From Paenibacillus contaminans (GTDB lineage: Bacteria; Bacillota; Bacilli; Paenibacillales; NBRC-103111): a DNA stretch of 64,000 bases. The stretch is taken from assembly GCF_003285015.1 (NCBI RefSeq), contig NZ_QMFB01000032.1, positions 24,532 to 88,531 on the forward strand, written 5' to 3'. Shown here in pieces: positions 26,146 through 34,932 of this stretch (position 1 is its first letter; each line of letters opens with the position of its first letter). The notes beneath the pieces were generated by a model that searched no databases, was not told where the DNA came from, and was given only the letters and a program-made list of their open reading frames with translations. The position numbers were made by a program, and so were the translations under genes.

Positions 26146-26794
26146 CGGGCGAAATAGCCGCTGCAAGCAGGCGTTTTCGGACTGCAGGCAGGGAAAGGAA
26201 GCTGTACTCGATTCCAAGTGGGTAAAATCGGACTCCAGTGCATGCAAGCGAAGAGCGAGGAGGGGAGCTTGGAGATCGAGGAGTACACAAGGTATGCCTG
26301 TGAGGCATTTAGCGGGACCGGAATATGACAAAGTGAAATAACAAAGTCACACACAGGTATTAATACCGGCTGGAAGACCGGGTAGGGGCAAGGACGCAGC
26401 AAAAAGCAGTGAAGATGAAGGGAGGGGCGGGATAAGGAGTGGAAAGCGAAGCGGCCGCCTATATATACCCACCAAAGTGAAGCAAACGCTGGCGAAGCAC
26501 ATGCCGAGTACTTTGGCGGTGCCCGGAAACAAATCGTGTTTCTACCAATGCATAGAAACACGATTTTAACGAGCGGTTGGAATCCCATATCCCGACTCTC
26601 CCAGACGCGCTAACGTAGAGCCATTCGTCTAAGGACCGTCCGACGAACTTTCCGGACGGTCTTTCTATTGCAGCCGGACAAGCCGATAACCTATCCGGCT
26701 GTTTCACGTATAGCCTTTTAAAATCGGCTGCCGGACAGCCGCCCTATGTCAGTGCTTCGCCGGCGGTGCCGGCACGTCCAGGTCCGTAGCGAAG
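26146..26794. other. Gene-free stretch with two hairpins
   Basis: No convincing gene is seen. A perfect 14-bp hairpin lies at 26531-26566 (AATCGTGTTTCTA with TAGAAACACGATT, 8-base loop). A terminator-like hairpin lies at 26634-26661 (GACCGTCCG with CGGACGGTC) followed by TTTCT on the plus strand. A third pairing, AGCCGGA/TCCGGCT, spans 26672-26700. One or more of these probably end the minus-strand chemosensory operon. Confidence 0.6.
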
Positions 26795-27241
26795 CTACCG
26801 GGCATCGCTCAGCTGCGCGCGCGTTTTGCGCATCGAAAATTTTACATGCCTCCCGCTGCGCGTAACCCCGAGCTCGTCCATCAGCCCGGCGATCAAGACG
26901 AGGCCTCTTCCGCGCGGACCGTCGTTCCGTTCCGTCACCTCCGCCAAAGCGCGCAGGTCGACGTCGAACGGCCGGCTTTCCTGACAAACGGCGATTTCAA
27001 TGGTCGCATGGATCGCCGCCCACTGAATTTCAAAATACCCCGTCCGTTCCAGCGCGCCGTGATCATAAGCATTCGTGCAGGCTTCTTCCGTCGCGAGCTG
27101 CAGAAACAACGTCTCCTTGGCGCTGAAGCCGAGCTCCTCCGCCAACGTTTTGGTCATTTGCATAGCTGTCAAAATATCTTCGTAATCCCGGATTTCCAAG
27201 CTTTTGTTCGCATGTCCGGTACCGTTCCGCAAACAAGGCAT
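26795..27241 (-). CDS. RsbW-like anti-sigma/ATP-binding serine kinase
   Basis: The 148-residue protein has the GHKL-type ATPase fold of RsbW/SpoIIAB proteins: N box EEACTNAYDHG and G box GPRGRGLVLIAGLMDEL. Such proteins bind a sigma factor or other partner and phosphorylate a STAS antagonist. GGAGG lies ten bases before the ATG at 27241; upstream in-frame codons to 27337 look spurious. Directly upstream on the same strand is a STAS protein, its likely partner. No sigma factor gene is adjacent. Confidence 0.85.
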   Translation of the reverse strand: MPCLRNGTGHANKSLEIRDYEDILTAMQMTKTLAEELGFSAKETLFLQLATEEACTNAYDHGALERTGYFEIQWAAIHATIEIAVCQESRPFDVDLRALAEVTERNDGPRGRGLVLIAGLMDELGVTRSGRHVKFSMRKTRAQLSDAR

Positions 27242-27296
27242 GACTGACCAGCCTCCGACACGAATAGGATTTGGCAAGAGTGCGATCGCTTTCGCT

Positions 27297-27641
27297 TCAT
27301 TTGACAGGCAGAGCTTGCATGAAAGCGACCGCATCATTGCGCTGCTTGAACAGCTTAATGAATATGCCGAACTTTACGATATCGAAAATCTCCTGCACCG
27401 TCGGCTCGATGCCGGCAATGACGACCTGCTTCTGAAGCCGCCGTCCCTGCTGAACCGCGTCAGCCATAACGCCGAGCGCGGCGCTGTTTACGTACATGAC
27501 CTCGCGCAATTCAAGCACGAGACTCGCTTCGTCGGAATCTAACAGCTTCCATACGGCAAGCCGAAAATCGTCGATGTTTCTCAATGTTACATCTTTGTTC
27601 CACCACAAAATCCGGATATCGTCGAGTTTTGTGATTACCAT
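27297..27641 (-). CDS. STAS-domain anti-sigma factor antagonist
   Basis: The 114-residue single-domain STAS protein has the motif VMYVNSAALGVMADAV, where the serine before AALG is the site normally phosphorylated by an RsbW-type kinase. The ATG at 27641 or a GTG three codons upstream could start it; neither has a strong ribosome site. It sits between cheA (63 bp) and the RsbW-like gene (55 bp), which makes a partner switch downstream of a chemosensory kinase plausible. Confidence 0.85.
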   Translation of the reverse strand: MVITKLDDIRILWWNKDVTLRNIDDFRLAVWKLLDSDEASLVLELREVMYVNSAALGVMADAVQQGRRLQKQVVIAGIEPTVQEIFDIVKFGIFIKLFKQRNDAVAFMQALPVK

Positions 27642-27704
27642 GGTCAGCACCGCTTTCTAAAGGTGTTGGTGTCGTTCCAAGACTCAAGAAGACTGCGAAG
27701 CTGT

Positions 27705-30317
27705 TCACCCTTGCTGCCGAAGGGGAGGTTGCCATTCCTGCGGCAGCTCGCTTTCGCGCAGGACGCGGTCGATGTCGAGCAGTACGACAAAACGTTCGCC
27801 GTCCTTGTATATGCCGTTAATCATGCGGCTGTCGCCCGTCCCGGCATGGCTCGGCGCTTTCTCGATATCTTTGCCGTGCACCTTCAACACTTCGGTTACC
27901 CGATCGATCAGGATGCCGACGTCTTGCCGGTTCGTTTCCACAACGATAATTCGCGATTCACCGTTAAACGCCTGCGGCGGCAAGCCGAGAGAGCGGCGAA
28001 GATCGAAGACGGGCAGCAGGGCTCCCCGCAGATTGACAAGTCCGAGCATATGGGGCGGCGCGCCCGCGATATTCGTAATCGGAGGTACGACGATGATTTC
28101 CTTCACCCTGTGAATGTTGAGGGCATATTGCCCGTCCGAGAGCGTAAACGTTACGAGCTGCTGCAGATCGGCGTCCTTCGAACCTTTCTCGGCATGCTCG
28201 GATTCATGCACGCCATGCTGGGAGCCTTCTTCCTTCACAACTGCGCCTACATCGAGAATAAGGGCGACATTGCCGTCCCCGAGAATCGTCGAGCCGGATA
28301 TATACGGGACGTCGCCTACGAATCGGCCGAGCGACTTGATGACGATTTCCTGGTTGCCGACCGTTTTATCGACGACCAGGCATACCCGTTTATCGGCGAT
28401 GCCGACGACGACCACGAACAGGCGGTTCCCGGCTTGCGCCGTTTCGTCATGCGCGATGTTCATTTTGCGGTGCATTCGAATGAGCGGGAAAACCGTCCCC
28501 CGAATGACGCATACCTCGCGGCCTTGAATCGTCTTGATCTCGTCCTGCTGCAGCCGGACGATCTCGATCACGTTGACGAGCGGAATCGCGAACGTGCTCG
28601 GACCGAGCTTGACCAGCAGCGAACGGATAATGGCCAGCGTTAAAGGCAGCTTGACCGTCATGACCGTTCCCTCGCCGGGCGACGTATCGATATCGATAAG
28701 CCCGTTAAGCTTTTCGATATGCGAGCGGACGATGTCCATGCCGACGCCGCGGCCGGACAAGTCTGTGATTTTATCGGCCGTGGATACGCCGGAGCGGAAA
28801 ATGAGGGAGACGAGCTCCTTATCGGTCATCCGGCTCGCTTCCTCCGCGGTGACGAAGCCTTTGCGGATGGACGCTTGCTTGACCTTCTCGGGATCGATGC
28901 CGCGGCCGTCGTCGGCGATCGAGATCACGATCTGGTTCTCCTGGTGCATGGCTTTCATGACGAGCTTGCCCCGTCTTGTTTTGCCGGCATTTTCTCTATC
29001 TTCTGGGCTTTCGATGCCATGATCCGCGGCGTTGCGCAAAATGTGGATGATCGGGTCGCCAATCTCTTCAATTAACGTCCGGTCGAGCTCCGTTTCTTTG
29101 CCTTCCATCACAAAATCGATCTCTTTGCCGGCAACTTGCGCCGCATCGCGAACAAGCCGCGGGAACCGGTTGAACAGCTGCTCGATCGGCAGCATGCGCG
29201 TTTTCATCATGCCGTCCTGCAAATCGGAGATGACGCGGCCGAAGCGGCTGCAAATATCGTTCAGCACGGCGGCGTCCTCATGCTCCTTGAAATGCTCGTT
29301 AAACCGGCTTTGGAACTGCTGCAGCCGCGTGTTGTCGATGATCAGCTCGCCGACGAAATTAAGCAGCTTTTCCAGGCGATCGACGTCGACGCGGACCGTT
29401 TGACTGACCTTCAGCTTGGCTTCCGCTTCCGAGCGCGGCTTCGGCAGCTCCTCTGCAGGCTCCTCGACCTGGCAGGCTTCGGTCTCCTGATCCGCTTGAA
29501 GGGTCCGGCCTTCGCAGAAGCTGTCGAGATTGTGACGATTGACCGCAGCGATATGGAAATTGTCGATTTGCGAAATTTGATTCATGCCGTGAATGAACGA
29601 CTGCCGGTTTTCCTTCGTGACGACGATGAAAACGAGCGTTCCCTGAAATTTGTACTCGTCTTCGATTTCTTCGGTGCTTGGATAGGAGACGATGACCTCG
29701 CCGAGCTCTTTCAAACTGTTGTAGACGAGCAGAGCCCTGACCGACTTCATGGCGGCATCGCGAAGCAATTGAACGTAGATCGCCATCACGTGAAAGCCGT
29801 CGCGAATCGCCTCAAGGACCGTATCCCGCTGATAATCGTCGAGACTGACGAGCAGGGAGGAGGGAGGAACGTCTCCGGCTGTCTCTTCATGAATCGCCGT
29901 TCCTTCGGACGCCGCGTCGGCGCCGCCTTTGGCCTGCTTATAAATGCGATCGAGCGCATCGGTCAAAGGGCGTATATTCGTTCCCTCCAGCGCTCCGTCG
30001 ATAATGGCTTGTCTAAGCACCTTCAGATAATCGATGGAATGAAAAAGCGCGTCGATAATCGAGGCATCAACTGCCAGCTCGCGGTTGCGGATCAGCTCGA
30101 AAACGTTCTCGATGCTGTGCGTCAAATCCTTGAGCGGCTCGAAGCCCATTGCGGCTGCTGAGCCTTTGAGCGTATGGGCGGCGCGGAATATGTTCGAAAC
30201 GGTATTCATATCGCTGCCGTCCCGCTCCAGCTCAAGCAGCCCGGAGTCCAGCATCTGAAGCTGTTCGTTCAGCTCGTCCAAGAAAACGCCCATGTAGGCG
30301 GACGTTTGCAAATCCAT
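27705..30317 (-). CDS. cheA: Chemotaxis-type histidine kinase CheA with extra C-terminal CheW domain
   Basis: The 870-residue protein has an Hpt domain with phosphorylatable H48 (AAHTLKGSAAAMG), a P2-like region (about 150-270), dimerisation domain (about 305-370), HATPase (about 385-560, HILRNAADHGIE; ADDGRGID; GRGVGMDIV), the usual CheW-like regulatory domain (about 560-690), and after a hydrophilic linker a second CheW domain (about 715-860, LVTFTLSDGQYALNIHRVKE; MLGLVNLRGALLPVFDLR). Ordinary CheA is near 670 residues and ends after one CheW-like domain. AAGGAGG lies nine bases before the ATG. It follows cheW by 14 bp. Confidence 0.95.
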   Translation of the reverse strand: MDLQTSAYMGVFLDELNEQLQMLDSGLLELERDGSDMNTVSNIFRAAHTLKGSAAAMGFEPLKDLTHSIENVFELIRNRELAVDASIIDALFHSIDYLKVLRQAIIDGALEGTNIRPLTDALDRIYKQAKGGADAASEGTAIHEETAGDVPPSSLLVSLDDYQRDTVLEAIRDGFHVMAIYVQLLRDAAMKSVRALLVYNSLKELGEVIVSYPSTEEIEDEYKFQGTLVFIVVTKENRQSFIHGMNQISQIDNFHIAAVNRHNLDSFCEGRTLQADQETEACQVEEPAEELPKPRSEAEAKLKVSQTVRVDVDRLEKLLNFVGELIIDNTRLQQFQSRFNEHFKEHEDAAVLNDICSRFGRVISDLQDGMMKTRMLPIEQLFNRFPRLVRDAAQVAGKEIDFVMEGKETELDRTLIEEIGDPIIHILRNAADHGIESPEDRENAGKTRRGKLVMKAMHQENQIVISIADDGRGIDPEKVKQASIRKGFVTAEEASRMTDKELVSLIFRSGVSTADKITDLSGRGVGMDIVRSHIEKLNGLIDIDTSPGEGTVMTVKLPLTLAIIRSLLVKLGPSTFAIPLVNVIEIVRLQQDEIKTIQGREVCVIRGTVFPLIRMHRKMNIAHDETAQAGNRLFVVVVGIADKRVCLVVDKTVGNQEIVIKSLGRFVGDVPYISGSTILGDGNVALILDVGAVVKEEGSQHGVHESEHAEKGSKDADLQQLVTFTLSDGQYALNIHRVKEIIVVPPITNIAGAPPHMLGLVNLRGALLPVFDLRRSLGLPPQAFNGESRIIVVETNRQDVGILIDRVTEVLKVHGKDIEKAPSHAGTGDSRMINGIYKDGERFVVLLDIDRVLRESELPQEWQPPLRQQG

Positions 30318-30331
30318 AGTAATCCGCCTCC

Positions 30332-30772
30332 TTACCGGTGAATAATATCGTCGTACATAATCCGCTCAAGCTTGAGCAGGCTGACCAGCCCGTCCCCGGT
30401 TTTGCCGATGCCGGCCACGTAGCGGTTTTCAAGTCCGCCGATCCGTTCCGGCGGCGGCTGAATTTCGCGGAAGGAGGTGACCTGATACACTTGATCGACG
30501 ATCAGGCCGACCATGGCGTCTCCATCGTTCACAATAACGATCCGGCTCGAATTCGTGAAAGGAATTTCCGGCAATCCGAACCGTTTCCGCAAACTTACCG
30601 CCGGGGCTACAGTCCCGCGAAGGTTGAAGACGCCGAGCAAATAAGGCTTGCTGTTTGGAATTTCCGTAATTTGCTGCATTTTTATAATTTCGCGGATATC
30701 CTGAATCCGAAAAGCATACCGCTCGCCGGCGATACCGATTTCTACAAACTGTTCTTGATTGACGACTGTCAT
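30332..30772 (-). CDS. cheW: Chemotaxis coupling protein CheW
   Basis: The 146-residue CheW couples receptors to CheA; it shows VEIGIAGERYAFRIQDIREI, YLLGVFNLRGTVAPAVSLRK and IVDQVYQVTSF. The ATG at 30772 is preferred with GGTGA seven bases upstream; an in-frame GTG at 30781 is an alternative. It lies between the MCP gene and cheA in the same operon. Confidence 0.93.
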   Translation of the reverse strand: MTVVNQEQFVEIGIAGERYAFRIQDIREIIKMQQITEIPNSKPYLLGVFNLRGTVAPAVSLRKRFGLPEIPFTNSSRIVIVNDGDAMVGLIVDQVYQVTSFREIQPPPERIGGLENRYVAGIGKTGDGLVSLLKLERIMYDDIIHR

Positions 30773-30864
30773 GCCATTCACCCGTTCTCAGATTTGATTT
30801 GAAAGGAGGAACGCCGTTTTCGTCCGTGCCGTACAGACGGCTCAAACCGACTGAACGCGAGCCG

Positions 30865-32442
30865 TTAGCGGATTCTAAAAGCGGATACCGCACCGTTCAG
30901 CTCTTCCGCAAGCCGGGCCAGCGATTGGGAAGCGGAGGCGGTTTCTTCCGCAGCGGCCGCGGCTTCCTCGCTTGTCGCAGCGATCGCTTCGACGGAGTTA
31001 AGCACTTCCGTGGATTGAGCGGATTGCTCCTCGCTGGCTGCTGCGATTTCATTTACCTGCGAAGCGGAATCGTTCACTTTGTTCATAATTTGCCTCAAAG
31101 CGGCTTCGATCTGCTTCGAGAGCGAAACGGCAAGCGCAACCGCCTCGGCGCTGCTTCCCGTATTCGCCTGCATGCCTTTGATAATGGCGGCGATTTCCTT
31201 CGTCGCATTGCCGCTCCGTTCGGCAAGCTTGCGAACCTCGTCGGCGACTACGGCAAACCCTTTGCCTTGTTCGCCCGCACGAGCCGCTTCGATGGCGGCA
31301 TTAAGCGCCAACAGGTTCGTCTGGTCGGCAATGTCGTCGATTACCGATATAATATGGCCGATTTTGCCGGAGTCGTCCTGCAGCAGTCCCATCCGCTCCT
31401 CAAGCTTCGCCATAGCCTCCATCGTCGCTTCGATCGTCGAGCCTCCGCTAACGGCTACGTCTCTCGCCTGAATGGATGCGTCGGCTGCCGCTTCAGCGCT
31501 TAAGGCGACGGTCTGGATCGCCGTCGACAGCTCCTTGAAGAGCTCATTGACGGTTTGCGCAGAGCCGGACTGGGTGCTTGCTCCGCTCGCAATCTCCTGC
31601 GTGCTGGCCGATATTTGCTGCGCTGCGGCCGCTACGTTTTGCGAGGAGGAGAGGACGCTTCCGATCAGTTGCTTGAGATTGCCGAGCATCCGGTTCGTCG
31701 AATCCGCGAGATTGCCCAGCTCGTCCTTGTTTTGGACTTCGACGTTCGGGATCGTCAGATTGCCTTTGGCCACTTCGCCGATGCTTTCCGTAACGAGAGC
31801 AAGCGGCTTCGTAATCGAGCGTGTCAGCAGGAAGGCGATCGTCAGTCCGAGCACGAGCCCGGCGACGATCATCACGATGCCGATCGTAAGACCGGACGTG
31901 TAGGCGTCATGCGAGTCTTGAGCGGATTGTTTGCTCCCCTCGTGGTTGTAGAGGACTAGGGCGTCCATTCCCTCAAAAAGCCCTTTGAGCTTGCCGAGGC
32001 TTTCCTCGTAGGCGGAGAACGCATTATCGCGGTCGTTCGTCCGGCTGATTCTGAGCGTTTCTTCGTTGAGCGGCAAAAACTGCTCCCACGAATCGGTTAT
32101 TTTTTTGAGCTGCTTCCGGTCCTCTTCCTCGAAGATCGTTTTCGCATAGTCGTCGATTGCTTGGTCAAGCTTGGCCAGCACGGCGGTTCTTTCCTTCTCG
32201 GCGGCTTCCATGGCGGCTTTATCCGGCGATAAAATATGCGACAATGTCGTGCTCAGCACATATTCCTTCAAGTAGCTGATCGTGTTGATCGTTTCCACGG
32301 CGGGCGTCCAAGTTTCGGTGATTTGCTTCGTCTCGCTGTTCATGGTTGACATTTTATACAGAGCGATAGAGCCGACCAAGCATGTAATGAGCAGCATAGC
32401 GATGAAGCCTGCGTACAATTTTTTTCCAACCGTCAATTTCAT
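30865..32442 (-). CDS. Methyl-accepting chemotaxis protein (4-helix-bundle sensor)
   Basis: The 525-residue receptor has a first membrane helix at about 9-30, a periplasmic-side helical sensor resembling 4HB_MCP domains (SYLKEYVLSTTLSHIL), a second helix at about 184-206, HAMP, and a long signalling coiled coil with the invariant tip DQTNLLALNAAIEAARAGEQG. The ATG at 32442 has GGGGGG seven bases upstream. It is the first gene of the operon mcp-cheW-cheA-STAS-rsbW-like. No cheR, cheB, cheD or cheY gene is nearby. Confidence 0.93.
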   Translation of the reverse strand: MKLTVGKKLYAGFIAMLLITCLVGSIALYKMSTMNSETKQITETWTPAVETINTISYLKEYVLSTTLSHILSPDKAAMEAAEKERTAVLAKLDQAIDDYAKTIFEEEDRKQLKKITDSWEQFLPLNEETLRISRTNDRDNAFSAYEESLGKLKGLFEGMDALVLYNHEGSKQSAQDSHDAYTSGLTIGIVMIVAGLVLGLTIAFLLTRSITKPLALVTESIGEVAKGNLTIPNVEVQNKDELGNLADSTNRMLGNLKQLIGSVLSSSQNVAAAAQQISASTQEIASGASTQSGSAQTVNELFKELSTAIQTVALSAEAAADASIQARDVAVSGGSTIEATMEAMAKLEERMGLLQDDSGKIGHIISVIDDIADQTNLLALNAAIEAARAGEQGKGFAVVADEVRKLAERSGNATKEIAAIIKGMQANTGSSAEAVALAVSLSKQIEAALRQIMNKVNDSASQVNEIAAASEEQSAQSTEVLNSVEAIAATSEEAAAAAEETASASQSLARLAEELNGAVSAFRIR

Positions 32443-32814
32443 GACGCATCCCCCCATGTTCTTATAGATGCTGGAAGGCGAGCCTTCCGCTCCGATTCCC
32501 GGCAACTCGGCATTTTGGGAATATAGTTCTTAAGTCTTAATCTATTGCTCTTTAACTCCCTCCTGTCCGCGGATTTTCAGGAAATGCATCTTTTCGTCCT
32601 TTCTTTAATTTCGCATGAAAGATAGGTAATAAGTATCACCTTAGCTTCCTTTTATGTGTCCTATTTCGATAATATGAGACAGGAACCGATTCCTATAGAC
32701 AGTGAAATAGGCGGCAGCAGGACGTTTCGACAAAAGGGGGTGGCGTTTGATGTCATATTTCAGTGGAAAACGACAGTTCATGCTAAAGCTCCCGTCCGGC
32801 CGGATAACGGGAAC

Positions 32815-32850
32815 GGGAAAAACCGGTCTGCCTTGGCGGCAAACCGGTTT
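32815..32850 (-). terminator. Rho-independent terminator after the LuxR regulator
   Basis: On the minus strand AAACCGGT and ACCGGTTT form a perfect 8-bp stem with an inner TGCC/GGCA pairing, followed by TTTTT. It lies 30 bp beyond the stop codon at 32880. The rest of 32443-32879 has no convincing gene; a GGAAGG/CCTTCC hairpin (32472-32487) lies in the MCP leader. Confidence 0.8.
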
Positions 32851-32879
32851 CTCGGTCCATCATGTTGAGATTAAGCCGA

Positions 32880-34604
32880 TTAAGCGCGGCGCTGCTGTTC
32901 CCCCGTCGCATAAATTTTGGCCATCGCTTGCGTGCGGTCGGTGACGCCAAGCTTCTCGTAAATTTTCGTAATATGATTTTTTACGGTATGTGCGCTTATG
33001 AACAGCTTCTGGGCGATTTGCAAATTGCTCATCCCTTTCATGACCAGAGCGAGCACTTCCTTCTCCCGCGGGGTGAGCGCGCTGTCGTAAAACATGGCGG
33101 GCGGAGCTTCCTTAGGAATGCCTGAAAGCGGATGTGCGGCATTATGCGAGTGATCCTTGGCGGAGTCGGCCCAGCTTCGCTGAAGGAAAACCTCCCCCAT
33201 GAGCGATAGAGCGGTAAGGAAGGGGCGCTGCTGCTCGCAAGTCTCCGCGTCATCCAGCCCGACGGCGAGAACGCCGATCACTTCTCCTCTGCAAATAAGA
33301 GGGAATTCAAAAATAAATCGGCTCCATTCATTTTCCAACAAAACGGGCGTGCGGGAAGGAAGAGCTTGCGGCTGCTTGGCAAAATATCGCCTCGATATCG
33401 ACTTGGCGTATTTCTCGATTTGCTCGGCGTTTAGCTTTTTGGATACGACATGCGCCTGATTGGACTCGCCGGGCCGTTTGATGACGACGCAAGCATACGT
33501 TCCCTGTACGAGGGTGACGCTTACATCGGCCAGCATGTGCAAAATCGTGCGCAGATCGACGCTTTCCGCCATCGCCTGAGCGATTTCGAGCAGCAGCGAG
33601 AGGCGTGCCGTCTGCCTGTTTTTCATTTCTTCCTGAAGAAAAGCATCCAGCTTGGCCGTGAACGCATTCATCAGCAGGCTGCCGAGGGCAAGTCTGTGGG
33701 GGGAAGCCGCCGCTTCGGAAACGATGCCGCCGAAGAGAACGCCTCTGAGCTTGTTTTTGATTTTAACCGGAAAACAGATCAGCTCGTTGGGATGCACCCC
33801 GCGCTCCGTGAAAAAGTCCGTTCGCGGGTCCCATGCGATATGCTCCCAGCGCCGCATCGTTCCCGTAAGCCCGGCTTGGCCGAGAAAGCCTTCGCCAAGG
33901 GAAAATTCGCCGCCGTTCAGCTGCTCGTACAAGGTGCCGCCTGCCGTATCGGTAATGCGAAAGCGTTCGTTCTCCAGGAATCCGGCATATCCGGCGAAAT
34001 CCAAGCTTAAGGTTTGCGTCATCTGCTCCAGAAGAACGCGAGGCTGCAAGGTCGTACATTCGCGGTGCAAAAAATCGTTGATTCTGTGAATGTGATCGTC
34101 ATACGTCTCCAATAAGTACGCTTGATGAAGGAGGGTGGAGGCAATTTCCGTCATTTGCGCGAGCTTCTCCAGCATAGCTTGCTTCTGGCCCTCCGACGTA
34201 TCGGGGGTTAGTGCAACGGCCTCCCTGAGCTGATCGGCGTTTGCGCTGCCGCTAATAAGCGCGCGCTGGATAAGCGCCCTGTTTTGCTTTTCGATGATGA
34301 CGCCCGCCCATATGTATGCTTCGTTCACGCCGTTTACTTTAATGGGGGAGATCATGATCTTGAAGCCGGACTGGATTTGGTAGACGATCGGTTTGTTGAT
34401 GTTCGAAACATCCTTCAAAATATGCATCAGAGGCTGCTGCTGAGGCAGAAAATGCTCCGCCAGAAGATGAGCTGCGATCTGAGGCACCGTTCTTTCCGTT
34501 AAGCACCTGCCGCCTGCATCCGTAATGGTCATGCACAATCCGCAAACATTCGAGTAAGCGTCCTGCAAATGCTGCAGTTGATTCAGCAGCTGCTGTTCCA
34601 TCAT
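32880..34604 (-). CDS. PocR/GAF-sensor LuxR-type transcriptional regulator
   Basis: The 574-residue protein has an N-terminal PocR-like ligand domain (about 1-110, CGLCMTITDAGGRCLTER; GFKIMISPIKVNG), two GAF-like sensor regions (about 185-320 and 350-470) and a C-terminal LuxR helix-turn-helix (LTPREKEVLALVMKGMSNLQ; HTVKNHITKIYEKLGVTDR). It has no receiver domain, so it probably responds to a small ligand directly. The ATG pair at 34604/34601 gives two possible starts. It lies upstream of, and on the same strand as, the chemosensory operon but has its own terminator. Confidence 0.85.
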   Translation of the reverse strand: MMEQQLLNQLQHLQDAYSNVCGLCMTITDAGGRCLTERTVPQIAAHLLAEHFLPQQQPLMHILKDVSNINKPIVYQIQSGFKIMISPIKVNGVNEAYIWAGVIIEKQNRALIQRALISGSANADQLREAVALTPDTSEGQKQAMLEKLAQMTEIASTLLHQAYLLETYDDHIHRINDFLHRECTTLQPRVLLEQMTQTLSLDFAGYAGFLENERFRITDTAGGTLYEQLNGGEFSLGEGFLGQAGLTGTMRRWEHIAWDPRTDFFTERGVHPNELICFPVKIKNKLRGVLFGGIVSEAAASPHRLALGSLLMNAFTAKLDAFLQEEMKNRQTARLSLLLEIAQAMAESVDLRTILHMLADVSVTLVQGTYACVVIKRPGESNQAHVVSKKLNAEQIEKYAKSISRRYFAKQPQALPSRTPVLLENEWSRFIFEFPLICRGEVIGVLAVGLDDAETCEQQRPFLTALSLMGEVFLQRSWADSAKDHSHNAAHPLSGIPKEAPPAMFYDSALTPREKEVLALVMKGMSNLQIAQKLFISAHTVKNHITKIYEKLGVTDRTQAMAKIYATGEQQRRA

Positions 34605-34841
34605 TTACACCGCCCTTTGCTTGTGAAGTCTAAGTTGTACCGCGAATGTGAAATAGCTGACCAGCCGTCGTTCTCCTATTAACCCTATAAGAGTTTATAT
34701 CGGTATAGTTATACGGTTTCATTAACGGCGTTTACGGCAAATCGAGCGTGGGCCGGGAGCGTCTTTGAAGAGGGCTTTGACGGCGATTTCGCCGTTCATG
34801 CGATGGGTTTGCGGGATTACCCGTATCATGCTGCAATAAGC

Positions 34842-34901
34842 TTTACGCTTTGCCGCCGGATCGGGTATACTAAATGTAAACCGAGTTTCATGTGATGAAA
34901 C
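34842..34901 (+). promoter_or_regulatory. Promoter and palindromic operator of the IclR gene
   Basis: TTTACG (34842-34847), an 18-bp spacer and TATACT (34866-34871) form a plausible promoter. GTTTCAT-GTG-ATGAAAC (34885-34901) is a perfect palindrome with 7-bp arms just past the predicted start, fitting autoregulation by the encoded IclR-type protein. Confidence 0.5.
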
Positions 34902-34932
34902 ATATTGCGGGATGGAGAGGAAGGCGGCGCGG

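Noticed and set aside
25688..26308. Overlapping minus-strand open frames of 130-210 codons in the second 51-bp array
   Set aside because: Because 51 is a multiple of three, any stop-free frame of a unit stays open through the array; several frames are open at once and none has a start signal.
29136..30161. A 341-codon plus-strand open frame inside cheA
   Set aside because: Antisense to well-conserved cheA domains and without start signals.
32750..32944. Small plus-strand open frame preceded by GGGGGTGG
   Set aside because: The ribosome-like site is good, but the frame runs through the LuxR terminator hairpin and into the 3' end of that gene on the other strand; the peptide has no family features.
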